Assembly: GCA_945901155.1 (NCBI GenBank)
Contig: CAMDKO010000004.1
Span: forward strand, 1 to 61,493
DNA from: Pedobacter schmidteae
GTDB taxonomy: Bacteria; Bacteroidota; Bacteroidia; Sphingobacteriales; Sphingobacteriaceae
DNA length: 61,493 nt
Direction of reading: 5' to 3'
The notes under the pieces are model-generated. The model worked only from the letters and a program-made list of their open reading frames with translations, was not told the DNA's origin and searched no databases. The position numbers were made by a program, and so were the translations under genes. This document shows positions 18,241 to 27,325 of this stretch, piece after piece; position 1 is the first letter of the stretch; each line of letters begins with the position of its first letter.

Positions 18241-18981
18241 AAGCATGCCCCCATCAACAGGAATAACCTGCCCTGTAATGTACCCACTCATATCAGAGCC
18301 TAGAAATACGCATAAATTAGCTACATCATCTGTTTCGCCTGCGCGTTTCAATGGTATTGCCTGTGCCCATCCTTCAACCACTTTTGGATCAAGTACATCA
18401 GTCATTTCTGTGCGGATGAAACCAGGAGCAACAACATTGGTACGAATATTTCGTGATCCAAGTTCTTTGGCTATGGATTTTGAAAAGCCTATGATCCCAG
18501 CTTTTGAAGCAGCATAGTTTGCCTGTCCGGCATTTCCTTGCACCCCAACAACAGAACTCATATTGATAAACGAGCCTTTTCGGTTCTTCATCATTACTTT
18601 CGAAGCAGCTTTGGTAACATTAAAAACAGATTTCAAATTGATATTCAAAACATCATCCCAGTTCTCTTCGCTCATGCGCATCAATAAACCATCCTTGGTT
18701 ATTCCGGCATTATTTACCACGATATCAAGCGTTCCAAAGTCGGCTACTATATCTTCGATCAGTTTCTCAGCCTCATCAAATTTTGAAGCATCTGAACGAT
18801 AACCTTTCACTTTGGTACCAAAACTTTGCAATTCCTGTTCAAGAGCTTCGCCTTTCTCTACAGAAGAAAGATAAGTAAATGCTACATCAGCACCATGTTC
18901 GGCAAATTTTTCTGCGATCTTTCGTCCGATACCTTTAGATGCTCCCGTAATTAATGCTATTTTTCCTTCGAGTAATTTCAT
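18238..18981 (-). CDS. fabG: 3-oxoacyl-[ACP] reductase
   Basis: NADPH-dependent reduction of 3-oxoacyl-ACP in fatty-acid synthesis. 247 aa, a classical SDR: TGASKGIGRKIAEKF nucleotide-binding motif at ~13-27, NNAG at ~88, the catalytic Ser in NMSSVVG, YAASKAG with the Tyr-Lys pair, and the C-terminal ITGQVIPVDGGML typical of FabG. It is distinct from the more divergent SDR at 26.5 kb. Its stop codon lies within the adjacent repeat array. Confidence 0.93.
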   Translation of the reverse strand: MKLLEGKIALITGASKGIGRKIAEKFAEHGADVAFTYLSSVEKGEALEQELQSFGTKVKGYRSDASKFDEAEKLIEDIVADFGTLDIVVNNAGITKDGLLMRMSEENWDDVLNINLKSVFNVTKAASKVMMKNRKGSFINMSSVVGVQGNAGQANYAASKAGIIGFSKSIAKELGSRNIRTNVVAPGFIRTEMTDVLDPKVVEGWAQAIPLKRAGETDDVANLCVFLGSDMSGYITGQVIPVDGGML

Positions 18982-19052
18982 AATGAATATTAAAACTGTG
19001 AAATTAGGACTTTTATTAAAAAAATCATACTTAAATATTTCAAGAAGGATAA

Positions 19053-19733
19053 ATGGAAAATGTAGAAGATTTTTATGATCAGTTAAGTAGCAAATACTCA
19101 GACCTAATCAAAAAATGTGTACCCAGATATGACGAGCTACTTCATACTATGTTCCTGTATCTTGAGCCTGATTTTAAGCCTTTACGTATTCTGGATCTAG
19201 GTTGCGGAACAGGCAATCTGACTCAAAGAATACTGGAATACTTTCCTGAAGCGCAGATCGATGCACTGGATCTTTCTGAAGATATTTTAGAAGAAAGCAG
19301 AAAAAGATTTGGCAATCAATCAAACATGAACTACCTGCAGGCTGATTTTAAAAACATGCATCTTTCAGAAAAGTCTTATGATCTGGTGATGTCGAGTATC
19401 GCAATACACCATGTACAAGACCCATTCAAATTCAATTTATACAAGGATGTTTTTTACGCTCTGAAAACTGATGGCCTATTTATTTTTGCAGACCAAACCC
19501 GGGGCATTACCAATGAGATTTACTTCAAAAACATTGAATGCTGGAAAGCAGAGGCCCTAAAGCTAGGTTCCACAGAAGAAAACTGGAACATGTGGATGGC
19601 GCATCAGGATGCTCATGATTTCCATAGTCCGGTTGGCTGGCATTTAGAGAATTTGAAAAAAGCAGGATTCAATGAAGTTGACCTACTTTCAAAATATTTA
19701 ATGTGGGGAGTATTCTGGGCTAAAAAGAATTAA
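19053..19733 (+). CDS. Class I SAM-dependent methyltransferase
   Basis: 226 aa. The SAM-binding motif I RILDLGCGTGNLTQRI lies at ~45-60, the acidic end of strand 2 is at IDALDLSEDIL, and motif II is YLQADFKNM. The substrate cannot be read from the sequence. An AGAAGGA 3 bp before the ATG is one of the few Shine-Dalgarno-like sequences in the window. It is convergent with msrB. Confidence 0.88.
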   Translation: MENVEDFYDQLSSKYSDLIKKCVPRYDELLHTMFLYLEPDFKPLRILDLGCGTGNLTQRILEYFPEAQIDALDLSEDILEESRKRFGNQSNMNYLQADFKNMHLSEKSYDLVMSSIAIHHVQDPFKFNLYKDVFYALKTDGLFIFADQTRGITNEIYFKNIECWKAEALKLGSTEENWNMWMAHQDAHDFHSPVGWHLENLKKAGFNEVDLLSKYLMWGVFWAKKN

Positions 19734-19745
19734 ATTCTAAGAATA

Positions 19746-20111
19746 TTATCCCAGTGATGGAATGAATTTCATAGAAATTGAATTCACACAATGTCGTGTA
19801 TTTTTAGGGGTAAGTTTTTCACCTTCGAATACATGACCTAAATGCCCGCCGCAATTATTACATAATATTTCTGTGCGATGACCATCCTTATCGGTTAGTT
19901 TCTTTACTGCCCCCGCAATTTCATCATCAAAACTTGGCCAGCCACAGTGCGAATCAAACTTATCTTCTGAGCGATAAAGAGGGGTGTCACATTGCCTGCA
20001 AATATAAATTCCTGATTGCTTATTCTCCAGATATTGGCCCGTATAGGGTCTTTCTGTACCCTTGTGCAGGATAATATATTCTTCTTCCGGTGTTAATTTA
20101 TTGTATCCCAT
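19746..20111 (-). CDS. msrB: Peptide-methionine (R)-S-oxide reductase
   Basis: Repairs methionine-R-sulfoxide in oxidised proteins. 121 aa, a stand-alone MsrB without MsrA fusion. Zinc ligands C38/C41 and C84/C87 are intact. The catalytic Cys is C108 in RHCVNSISM, and C56 in HCGWPSF is the likely resolving residue. No signal peptide, so cytoplasmic. Confidence 0.96.
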   Translation of the reverse strand: MGYNKLTPEEEYIILHKGTERPYTGQYLENKQSGIYICRQCDTPLYRSEDKFDSHCGWPSFDDEIAGAVKKLTDKDGHRTEILCNNCGGHLGHVFEGEKLTPKNTRHCVNSISMKFIPSLG

Positions 20112-20201
20112 TTGATTGTAAATATAGGAAGGCTGCGCGAAAGAGTTTAACGAGCAAGGAATATGACATGAAGGCTACAATTTGGGAAAGAGTTTAATGA
20201 T

Positions 20202-20642
20202 TTAATTTTCAGGAATTTTGTAGCTAATCACCACATTTGCCACTCCCTTACCATAGAAACCAAGTTCTTTGGCTGCGGCCTGTGAAACATCAATCATAAA
20301 GGACTTGGAATGCGGACCGCGGTCATTTACCCGAACAATAACAGAACGCCCATTATCAAGATTTGTAACAGTAACTAGGGTTCCGAATGGTAATTTTAGA
20401 TGGGCTGCAGTCATTTTATTATTACTGAAAATATCTCCGTTACTGGTTCGGCGACCTTGAAATTTACTGGCGTAATAAGTTGCCCTTCCACGAACAGTAC
20501 GTAAATTAGTGGAAAGAATGCTGTCTGCCTGAATGCTATCTTTCTGTAAAGTATCCTTCGGTATATCTGTTTGCTGAGCTGAAGCTGTAGCAACTGAAAT
20601 AAAGCTGAAGACTATAAAAATTAGGGTTTTCATATGCTTCAT
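20202..20642 (-). CDS. RlpA-like double-psi beta-barrel protein
   Basis: 146 aa with a signal peptide (about 1-22, ending ATASAQ), a short linker, and a DPBB domain: RGRATYYASKFQGRRTSNGDIFSNNKMTAAHLKLPFGTLVTVTN followed by VRVNDRGPHSKSFMIDVSQAAAKELGF. RlpA proteins are septal-ring lytic transglycosylases acting on denuded glycan. The catalytic Asp and His-type positions (NDRGP) are kept. No SPOR domain is present, so peptidoglycan targeting differs from E. coli RlpA. ATG at 20633 is an alternative start. Confidence 0.88.
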   Translation of the reverse strand: MKHMKTLIFIVFSFISVATASAQQTDIPKDTLQKDSIQADSILSTNLRTVRGRATYYASKFQGRRTSNGDIFSNNKMTAAHLKLPFGTLVTVTNLDNGRSVIVRVNDRGPHSKSFMIDVSQAAAKELGFYGKGVANVVISYKIPEN

Positions 20643-20659
20643 ATATTGGTTAATAAATG

Positions 20660-20691
20660 CAAATATCGCTATTTTAAGCTAAAAGAGCAAA
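20660..20691 (-). promoter_or_regulatory. Promoter of the RlpA-like gene
   Basis: Minus strand: TTTG (plus 20688-20691), 20-bp spacer, GATATTTG (plus 20660-20667; one mismatch to TAnnTTTG). It ends 17 bp before the ATG. Confidence 0.45.
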
Positions 20692-20753
20692 TAGAAAGTC
20701 CTGGATCTCAGTATTTACGCCCTTTTGCAATTATTCTTTCCCGTCATACAAGC

Positions 20754-20834
20754 GCGTCTTTGCGTCTTTGCGAGACCATTTTTTTTTAAAATTATTCAAT
20801 CAAAGCAGGAAAGCTCGCAAAGACGCAGAGACGC
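20754..20834. repeat. Long inverted repeat of GCGTCTTT units
   Basis: Two 21-bp arms (20754-20774 and 20814-20834), complementary at 20 of 21 positions, flank a 39-nt loop. Each arm is made of GCGTCTTT octamers. It lies in the 370-bp gap between the RlpA-like gene and sucD, which holds no gene; an ORF across it is not credible. Confidence 0.85.
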
Positions 20835-20967
20835 AAAGGATAAAAAATATAGGTATGACAGGCATTCATCATTCCTTATCGAAAAAAAGAGAACCTATAC
20901 AAGCTTAGTATATTCCGGTGTTATTTTATCAAAAATTGAAATGAATTCAAAACTCAAAAGGCATAAA

Positions 20968-20990
20968 AAAACCGACATGAAGCCGGTTTT
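20968..20990 (-). terminator. Terminator of sucD
   Basis: AAAACCG / CGGTTTT stem with a 9-nt loop, 23 bp past the sucD stop. The A-run on plus gives a U-run on the minus transcript. Confidence 0.6.
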
Positions 20991-21012
20991 CAATTTCTTA
21001 GCTTGAAGCTAA

Positions 21013-21888
21013 TTATAATTTTGCAAGTTCTTCAGCCATTGCAGCACCGATCTCGGCCGGCGACTCCACCACACGAATACCGCATTCTCTCATGATTTTC
21101 ATCTTGGCAGCAGCAGTATCATCGGCACCGCCAACAATTGCACCAGCATGACCCATTCTACGTCCCGGAGGCGCAGTTTGACCTGCGATGAACCCAACTA
21201 CCGGCTTCGTACCATTTTCTTTGATCCAGTAAGCAGCTTCCGCTTCCATTCCGCCACCAATCTCACCGATCATGACAATACCTTTTGTTTCAGGATCGTT
21301 CATCAATAACATCACCGCTTCTTTAGTGGGGGTTCCAATGATCGGATCACCACCAATACCAATGGCAGTGGTAATACCTAATCCTGCTTTAACTACCTGA
21401 TCAACAGCTTCATAAGTAAGAGTTCCAGATTTAGAAACGATGCCTACTCCGCCTTTTTTAAAGATAAAACCTGGCATGATACCGATCTTAGCTTCATCAG
21501 CAGTGATGATACCCGGACAATTAGGGCCAATCAAGCGGCAATCTTTGTCTGAAATATATTCCTTCACCAGAATCATATCCTTTGTAGGAATTCCTTCAGT
21601 GATACAAACAATAACTTTAATTCCTGCTTCAGCAGCTTCCATGATTGCATCAGCAGCAAAAGCCGGTGGTACAAATATGATGGATACATCAGCACCTGCT
21701 TTATCTACGGCATCTTTTACCGTGTTAAACACCGGACGGTCAAGATGTGTTTGCCCGCCTTTACCCGGAGTTACACCACCTACAACCTGTGTTCCATACT
21801 CGATCATCTGAGAGGCATGATAAGTACCCTCATTACCTGTGAACCCCTGAACGATTACTTTTGAATTTTTATTAACCAGTACACTCAT
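21013..21888 (-). CDS. sucD: Succinyl-CoA ligase, alpha subunit
   Basis: TCA-cycle substrate-level phosphorylation (succinyl-CoA to succinate). 291 aa; CoA-binding N-domain with [21 protein letters not shown], then the ligase domain with the phospho-histidine H247 in [10 protein letters not shown]. sucC is not adjacent, which is usual in Bacteroidota. It has a perfect promoter and its own terminator, so it is probably monocistronic. Confidence 0.96.
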   Translation of the reverse strand: MSVLVNKNSKVIVQGFTGNEGTYHASQMIEYGTQVVGGVTPGKGGQTHLDRPVFNTVKDAVDKAGADVSIIFVPPAFAADAIMEAAEAGIKVIVCITEGIPTKDMILVKEYISDKDCRLIGPNCPGIITADEAKIGIMPGFIFKKGGVGIVSKSGTLTYEAVDQVVKAGLGITTAIGIGGDPIIGTPTKEAVMLLMNDPETKGIVMIGEIGGGMEAEAAYWIKENGTKPVVGFIAGQTAPPGRRMGHAGAIVGGADDTAAAKMKIMRECGIRVVESPAEIGAAMAEELAKL

Positions 21889-21907
21889 TGAATATTTTTT
21901 TGTAACG

Positions 21908-21939
21908 CAAAGCTAACAGAATCGCTCAGAATCTCAAAA
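21908..21939 (-). promoter_or_regulatory. Consensus promoter of sucD
   Basis: Minus strand: TTTG (plus CAAA 21936-21939 with C21935), about 19 bp, TAGCTTTG (plus 21908-21915). Full match to the Bacteroidota consensus; leader about 15-20 nt. Confidence 0.75.
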
Positions 21940-21976
21940 GGTAAAGTCAAAAAGAATTAAAGGAATTTTAGCCTTT

Positions 21977-23251
21977 TTAAATCGTAATCACCTCCTCAGG
22001 AGCATTTGGGTCAATCGCTCGTTTATAGGCCTTTTCGTCAAACTCCTTTTCGCTTTTAGCAATGACAACAGAAGCCACTGCATTACCAATCAGGTTGGTA
22101 ATTGCCCTGGCTTCAGACATGAATCGATCTACTCCCAATAAAATGGCAATACTCTCAATCGGAACCACCTTTAGTGCTGTTAATGTAGATGCCAACACAA
22201 TAAAACCACTTCCAGTTACGCCTGCAGCACCTTTAGAGGTAATCATCAAGACCCCGATAATGGTGATTTGCTGACCAATACTCAGGTCAATATTGAAAAC
22301 CTGGGATAAAAATATCACCGCCATTGACAGGTAAATGGAAGTGCCGTCGAGGTTGAATGAATATCCAGTGGGTACCACTAGTCCTACGACAGATTTGGAG
22401 CAGCCAAATTTTTCAAGCTTGAGAATTATACTTGGCAGCACCGATTCGGATGAAGATGTACCAACAACAATCACAATTTCCTGTCTGATATATTTTAATA
22501 ATTGCCAAAGACTGAATTTATACAGATAACAAATCAGATTCAGCACTCCGAAAATGAACAGGATCATGGTCATGTACACGGCGATCATCAGCTTTCCCAA
22601 TGGATACAACGTTTCAAGCCCGTAAGTGCCTATGGTAAATGCCATGCCTCCAAAAGCTCCAAATGGAGCAAGTACCATAATCATCTTCATGATGTTAAAG
22701 ATCACTTTCGATAATTTTTCAAAGGTGCCGATCAGAGAAGTTCCGGCAGAACCCATACGGCTCAGTGCAAATCCAAACAGAACCGCAAAAAACAAAATTT
22801 GCAGAATATCTCCCTTGGCAAAAGATTCAAAAATGTTCTTAGGAACAATATGAGCAAAAAACTCTACCCAGTTCATGCCAGATGCAGAGTCTTGGTAAGT
22901 TTGTATTTTGGAAGCATCTGCACTTGAAGCACTTACAACCACCCCTTTGCCAGGTTGGAAAATATTGGCAACCAGCAAACCAATGATGATGGCCACCGTA
23001 GTAATTACCTCAAAATAAAGTAGTGCCTTACCACCTACCCTGCCTACTTTTTTCATGTCACTCATCTGGGCAATACCCAAAACGATGGTAAAAAAAATAA
23101 TCGGGGCGATTAGCATGCTAATCATGTTGATGAAGGTTTGACTGATCAGTTTGGCCGTAGGTGCAAAACCCGGAAAATTAATACCGACCAGCACTCCTAA
23201 AACGATGGCAACTAAAACCTGAAAGGTTAGGTGTGATACAACTCTCTTCAT
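21977..23251 (-). CDS. Dicarboxylate/amino acid:cation symporter
   Basis: 424-aa inner-membrane protein of the DAACS (GltP/DctA) family, importing C4-dicarboxylates or glutamate/aspartate with Na+ or H+. About eight membrane segments plus re-entrant loops are visible. Signature segments are the serine-rich hairpin GTSSSESVLPS, PTGYSFNLDGTSIYLSMAVIF (NMDGT-like, here NLDGT) and TSKGAAGVTGSGFIVLASTL. No lipid or signal cleavage is needed. It stands alone between sucD and the ABC exporter. Glutamate versus succinate cannot be decided. Confidence 0.9.
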   Translation of the reverse strand: MKRVVSHLTFQVLVAIVLGVLVGINFPGFAPTAKLISQTFINMISMLIAPIIFFTIVLGIAQMSDMKKVGRVGGKALLYFEVITTVAIIIGLLVANIFQPGKGVVVSASSADASKIQTYQDSASGMNWVEFFAHIVPKNIFESFAKGDILQILFFAVLFGFALSRMGSAGTSLIGTFEKLSKVIFNIMKMIMVLAPFGAFGGMAFTIGTYGLETLYPLGKLMIAVYMTMILFIFGVLNLICYLYKFSLWQLLKYIRQEIVIVVGTSSSESVLPSIILKLEKFGCSKSVVGLVVPTGYSFNLDGTSIYLSMAVIFLSQVFNIDLSIGQQITIIGVLMITSKGAAGVTGSGFIVLASTLTALKVVPIESIAILLGVDRFMSEARAITNLIGNAVASVVIAKSEKEFDEKAYKRAIDPNAPEEVITI

Positions 23252-23300
23252 AACAAGAAAAATAATCTTAAAATCTAAGGTAATTTATTTTCAGGATAAT

Positions 23301-25067
23301 TTATCCTTTGGCAATTCCTTCTGAGTTAAACTGCAGATCATACAGGCGTTTATAAAAACCATTGAGTTTTAAAAGCTCCTGATGGGTACCCATTTCTTTG
23401 ATCTCACCCTGATCTAGTACAATGATGCGGTCGGCATTTTGAATGGTTGATAAACGATGGGCAATAACGATTGAAGTTCGACCCTCCATCAGTTTATTGA
23501 TGGCCTTTTGAATAAGCTCCTCGGTTTCAGTATCAACCGCAGCGGTAGCTTCATCCAGAACCAAAATCTGAGGGTTGTAAACCAAAGCGCGGATGAAGGA
23601 AATGAGCTGAGCCTGACCAGCCGATAAAGTAGCTCCTCTTTCCATTACATCATAATCGAAACCACCGGGTAGCCGGTTGATGAACTCTACTGCACCCACA
23701 TCCTGAGCAGCTTTCAACAGTGCATCTCGGCCAATCTCCTGATTATTCAGATTGATATTATTGGCGATGGAATCCGAAAAAAGAAAAACATCCTGCAAGA
23801 CGGTGGCAATATTTGAACGGAGATAGTTAAGTTCATACTCCCGAATATCAATTCCGTCGACCAATACACTACCCTTATTAACTTCGTAAAAACGATTTAA
23901 AATATTGATGGTGGATGATTTGCCGGCACCAGTTGCACCAACCAATGCCAGGGTCTCGCCGGGTTTAAGGTGAAAGGAAATATCCTTCAATACCCAATTT
24001 TCATCAGTATAAGCGAACCACACATTTTTAAATTGTATATCACCGTTCAAATGAGATGGTTTATGTTTTCCCTTATCTTCAGTTGTTTCGTCGGTATCCA
24101 GTACATTGAATATCCGCTCAGCACCAACCATGCCCATTTGTAGGGTATTAAACTTATCTGCAAGTTCGCGGATAGGCCTGAATAACATATTGATGTACAT
24201 AATGAACGAAACCACCACGCCTGGAGAAATTTGATCAGAAATAATGGATCTTGAGCCATACCAAACCAGCAAGCCAATTGAGATTGCTGAAATGATTTCG
24301 ACTACAGGAAAGAAGATAGAATAATACCAGTTTGACCGAATATGAGCATCGCGATGTTTGGCATTGATCTGTTTAAACTTCTGCATCTCTTGGTCTTCTC
24401 TTGCAAAATATTGGATAATCCGGATTCCGGAAATATGCTCTTGTAAAAAGGTGTTCAAATTTGATATTTGCGTTCGCACATCCTGAAAGGCAGATTTGAT
24501 CGCTTCTTTAAACACGTACGATGCAACCATTAAAAAGGGCATTGGAATTAAAATAACAATCGTAAGTTCCCAGTCGGTATAAAGCATTACGGCAATAATT
24601 GCAACTACCTGTAAAACATCACCGACAATAACAATCAAACCTTCAGAAAATATATCTGCTATTGTTTCCAAATCGGAAACCGTTCGCGTAATCAGCTGCC
24701 CAATAGGTGTGCGGTCGAAATATTTAAGTTTAAGGCTACTAATGTGATTAAAAACATTTACGCGCAGGTCTTTGATCACCGACTGGCCAAGAACATTTGT
24801 AAAAAAGGTATGATAATACTGAACGCCAGTTTGCAGCAGTAATAATCCAACCATTAATAGGCTCATATTAAGTAATCCGCTGCTATCATTCAGAATAATA
24901 TATTTATCCAGGGTGTACTGAATGAGCCATGGCCGAAGAGGCGCAAGAATAGCTAGAAGGATGGTCAAAAAAATTGACCATGCAAAAATGCTTTGGTATG
25001 GATAAGCATACCGAAAAACTCTTTTCAGGAGATTTACATCAACTGCATTGCCGCTTACTTTTGCCAT
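23301..25067 (-). CDS. ABC exporter half-transporter, MdlB/MsbA-like
   Basis: 588 aa: a six-helix type-1 exporter membrane domain (~25-310) fused to an ATPase domain. Walker A is GATGAGKSST, the signature is LSAGQAQL (an Ala variant of LSGGQ), Walker B is ILVLDEATAAVDTETE, and the H-loop is IVIAHRLS. It is expected to work as a homo- or heterodimer exporting a lipid, peptide or drug. No partner gene is adjacent. The LSAGQ variant also occurs in functional MdlB relatives, so I do not take it as a defect. Confidence 0.9.
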   Translation of the reverse strand: MAKVSGNAVDVNLLKRVFRYAYPYQSIFAWSIFLTILLAILAPLRPWLIQYTLDKYIILNDSSGLLNMSLLMVGLLLLQTGVQYYHTFFTNVLGQSVIKDLRVNVFNHISSLKLKYFDRTPIGQLITRTVSDLETIADIFSEGLIVIVGDVLQVVAIIAVMLYTDWELTIVILIPMPFLMVASYVFKEAIKSAFQDVRTQISNLNTFLQEHISGIRIIQYFAREDQEMQKFKQINAKHRDAHIRSNWYYSIFFPVVEIISAISIGLLVWYGSRSIISDQISPGVVVSFIMYINMLFRPIRELADKFNTLQMGMVGAERIFNVLDTDETTEDKGKHKPSHLNGDIQFKNVWFAYTDENWVLKDISFHLKPGETLALVGATGAGKSSTINILNRFYEVNKGSVLVDGIDIREYELNYLRSNIATVLQDVFLFSDSIANNINLNNQEIGRDALLKAAQDVGAVEFINRLPGGFDYDVMERGATLSAGQAQLISFIRALVYNPQILVLDEATAAVDTETEELIQKAINKLMEGRTSIVIAHRLSTIQNADRIIVLDQGEIKEMGTHQELLKLNGFYKRLYDLQFNSEGIAKG

Positions 25068-25127
25068 TTAGTTTGGAAGATATTGATTCAAATCCTATTA
25101 TTCTTAAGGGCTTTGATTGTTGTGAAT

Positions 25128-25919
25128 TTATTTTTCAAGCGATAAATAGGGATAAATTACTTCTGTTAGATATAACCCGCATGCGGCAACAGACTCACCG
25201 GCTACCGATCTGTTTTTACTGTCGATCACCTTTCTAATATCCTGAACCTCCATCTCCTTCTTTCCCACTTTGATAAGGGTTCCCACAATTGCACGAACCA
25301 TATTCCTTAAAAATCGATCTGCCGAAATATGAAATACAATGCCATTTTCAGTTTTTACCCACTCAGCTCTTTGAATCAGACAATTATTAGTCAGTGTTTT
25401 TGTATTTGATTTACTGAAACAACTAAAATCTTTATACTCCATGAGGATAGCTGCTGCTTGGTTCATGAGGGCTAGGTCTGGTTTATCACGTAATAGCCAC
25501 GAAAAATTATGAAGAAATGGATCTTTTGTAAAATGGATATGATATTCATAAGAACGAAGGCTTGCATCAAAACGTGCATGTGCATCTGGAGCAACTTTTA
25601 TAAAACGCTTTACCACAATATCAAAAGGAAGCATGGAGTTCATACTTAGCAGAAACTGCAGGTTTAGCACATCAATGTCAGCAGGAATATCCACATGGGC
25701 AAATAGCTGCCTTGCATGAACACCGGTATCTGTACGGCCACATCCTAAGGTCTCAATATTCTGCCTGCAAAGTGTAGAAAGCACCTTATTAACCAATTCC
25801 TGAACAGAAAGCGCATTCTTTTGGATCTGCCATCCATGATAAGCTGTTCCATTATAGGCAATTTCTATAAAATATCTTTGTACCGTGTCCAAGCTGTAAA
25901 GGTAATGCGGAAAAGGCAA
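25128..25919 (-). CDS. truA: tRNA pseudouridine synthase A
   Basis: Makes pseudouridine at positions 38-40 of the tRNA anticodon arm. 263 aa; RYFIEIAYNGTAYHGWQIQ opens the fold, catalytic D64 lies in GCGRTDTGVHARQ, and FLRNMVRAIVGTLIKVGKKE closes it. There is no in-frame ATG near the N-terminus. I use the TTG at 25919; a second TTG at 25892 is also possible. It is convergent with no neighbour and 60 bp from the ABC exporter. Confidence 0.93.
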   Translation of the reverse strand: MPFPHYLYSLDTVQRYFIEIAYNGTAYHGWQIQKNALSVQELVNKVLSTLCRQNIETLGCGRTDTGVHARQLFAHVDIPADIDVLNLQFLLSMNSMLPFDIVVKRFIKVAPDAHARFDASLRSYEYHIHFTKDPFLHNFSWLLRDKPDLALMNQAAAILMEYKDFSCFSKSNTKTLTNNCLIQRAEWVKTENGIVFHISADRFLRNMVRAIVGTLIKVGKKEMEVQDIRKVIDSKNRSVAGESVAACGLYLTEVIYPYLSLEK

Positions 25920-26012
25920 ATTGTGGCGAGGAAGACGATATTTTTATCCTAAATCCAATCAATTAAGATGGCTGTAAATCATGTGTAAACTTTAAGGATG
26001 CATAAAAAAATA

Positions 26013-26020
26013 TATATTTG
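26013..26020 (+). promoter_or_regulatory. -7 box of the DUF4293 gene
   Basis: TATATTTG, exact TAnnTTTG, 17 bp before the ATG at 26038. A CTTTA about 19 bp upstream is a weak -33. Confidence 0.55.
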
Positions 26021-26037
26021 CATGAAACAATGTCATC

Positions 26038-26505
26038 ATGCTTCAACGAGTACAAACCATCTGGCTATTTTTTGCAACCGCAGCTATTTTCGGACTATTT
26101 TTATTCCCATATCTACAGGTTTATAATCCCGATGGTTCTTCCCGGGCTTTAAAAATTACTGGAATTCAGGAAAGTGTTGGCGGACAAATCGTGCAAACGG
26201 AAGCCTTTTTAGCCTTAACCATCGCGACAGTAATTCTGGGCTTAATTCCATTTATTACCATTTTTCTATTTAAAAACCGGAATCAACAGATTAAAATGTG
26301 CTATCTGAGCATTGTTGCAATTCTGGGTTTTAGTTTCTGGCTGGTTCAAGTTGCCAAACAAGCCCTGGGTGCAATTAACCTACAAACAGAAAATTATGGA
26401 CTGGGAGTAATTCTACCCTCCCTGAGTGTATTTTTTGTCATTCTTGCTTTGAGAGGAATCAGAAAAGATGAGAAATTGATCAAATCATCAGACAGATTAA
26501 GATAG
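26038..26505 (+). CDS. DUF4293 family membrane protein
   Basis: 155 aa with four membrane segments (about 8-27, 58-80, 86-104 and 120-140). The start MLQRVQTIWLFFATA is diagnostic of the DUF4293 family, found in Bacteroidota and of unknown function. It faces the end of the catabolic locus convergently (37 bp apart) and marks the right end of the housekeeping part. Confidence 0.88.
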   Translation: MLQRVQTIWLFFATAAIFGLFLFPYLQVYNPDGSSRALKITGIQESVGGQIVQTEAFLALTIATVILGLIPFITIFLFKNRNQQIKMCYLSIVAILGFSFWLVQVAKQALGAINLQTENYGLGVILPSLSVFFVILALRGIRKDEKLIKSSDRLR

Positions 26506-26542
26506 GATATTGCGGGTATAGCGCGAAATGATCCACCAAGAA

Positions 26543-27316
26543 CTAACTCGCAGTCCAGCCCCCATCTACAGGCATTGAAGTACCTGTAATCATAGCAGCA
26601 TTTTCTGAAGCTAAAAATAAGCAAAGTGCTGCAATTGCATCGATGCTTACAAACTCTTTAACAGCGTGTTTTTTCAAAATATGTTTCTGAATTATTTCTG
26701 TTTCTGAAACATTCTGCTGTTTGGAAAGATCAGTGATCTGCTTATCAACGAGGGGAGTTTGCACAAAGCCAGGACAGATAGCATTCGCCGTAATTCCAAA
26801 TTCAGCGCCTTCTAAAGCTAAGACCTTAGTCAGGCCAATTAAGCCATGTTTTGAGGCAACATAAGCTGATTTAAATTCAGATCCTACTAAACCGTGGGCT
26901 GAAGAAATATTAATGATTCTACCCCAATTATTTTGCTTCATGCCTTGCCATACAGACTTAGAAGTACAGAAAGAAGCCGTTAAATTAATGCTGATAATAT
27001 CATTCCATTTAGAAAGAGGAAAATTTTCAATGTCTGAAACATACTGAATTCCAGCGTTATTGATCAGCACATCAATAGTTCCAAATTTAGCAAGGGCAGC
27101 TGCAACCATCCCTTCAATTTCGGAGGGATTTAGAAGATTCGCTGATGAATAAAAGGTTTCAACCTGATGTTCAATAGCAATAGTGCGGGCAATTTCGGCA
27201 CCATTTGATTCAAGTCCGTGAATAACAAGGTTAAAGCCTGCTTTTGCAAAAGCCCTGGCAATTCCTAGCCCAATTCCACTGGTACTTCCTGTAATCAGAG
27301 CAACTTTACTTTTCAT
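26543..27316 (-). CDS. 3-hydroxybutyrate dehydrogenase-like SDR
   Basis: 257 aa SDR: TGSTSGIGLGIARAFAKAGF (~8-27), NNAGIQYVSDIENFP, the catalytic INISSAHG and YVASKHGLIG, and a C-terminal ITGTSMPVDGGWTAS. The NNAGIQ-VS and SAHGLV pattern is that of D-3-hydroxybutyrate dehydrogenases (BdhA). It probably oxidises a hydroxyacid to a ketoacid with NAD. It is the last gene of the long minus-strand locus, 9 bp after the FAD/Fe-S gene, so it likely handles a product of that pathway; the true substrate may not be 3-hydroxybutyrate. Confidence 0.82.
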   Translation of the reverse strand: MKSKVALITGSTSGIGLGIARAFAKAGFNLVIHGLESNGAEIARTIAIEHQVETFYSSANLLNPSEIEGMVAAALAKFGTIDVLINNAGIQYVSDIENFPLSKWNDIISINLTASFCTSKSVWQGMKQNNWGRIINISSAHGLVGSEFKSAYVASKHGLIGLTKVLALEGAEFGITANAICPGFVQTPLVDKQITDLSKQQNVSETEIIQKHILKKHAVKEFVSIDAIAALCLFLASENAAMITGTSMPVDGGWTAS

Positions 27317-27325
27317 GGAATTGGA

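Noticed and set aside
18115-18303. ORF with repeated ISYLISH peptide
   Set aside because: Product of the TATCTCA array, overlapping the fabG end.
20725-21006. 93-codon ORF on the plus strand
   Set aside because: It runs through the inverted repeat and the sucD terminator and has no coherent protein features.
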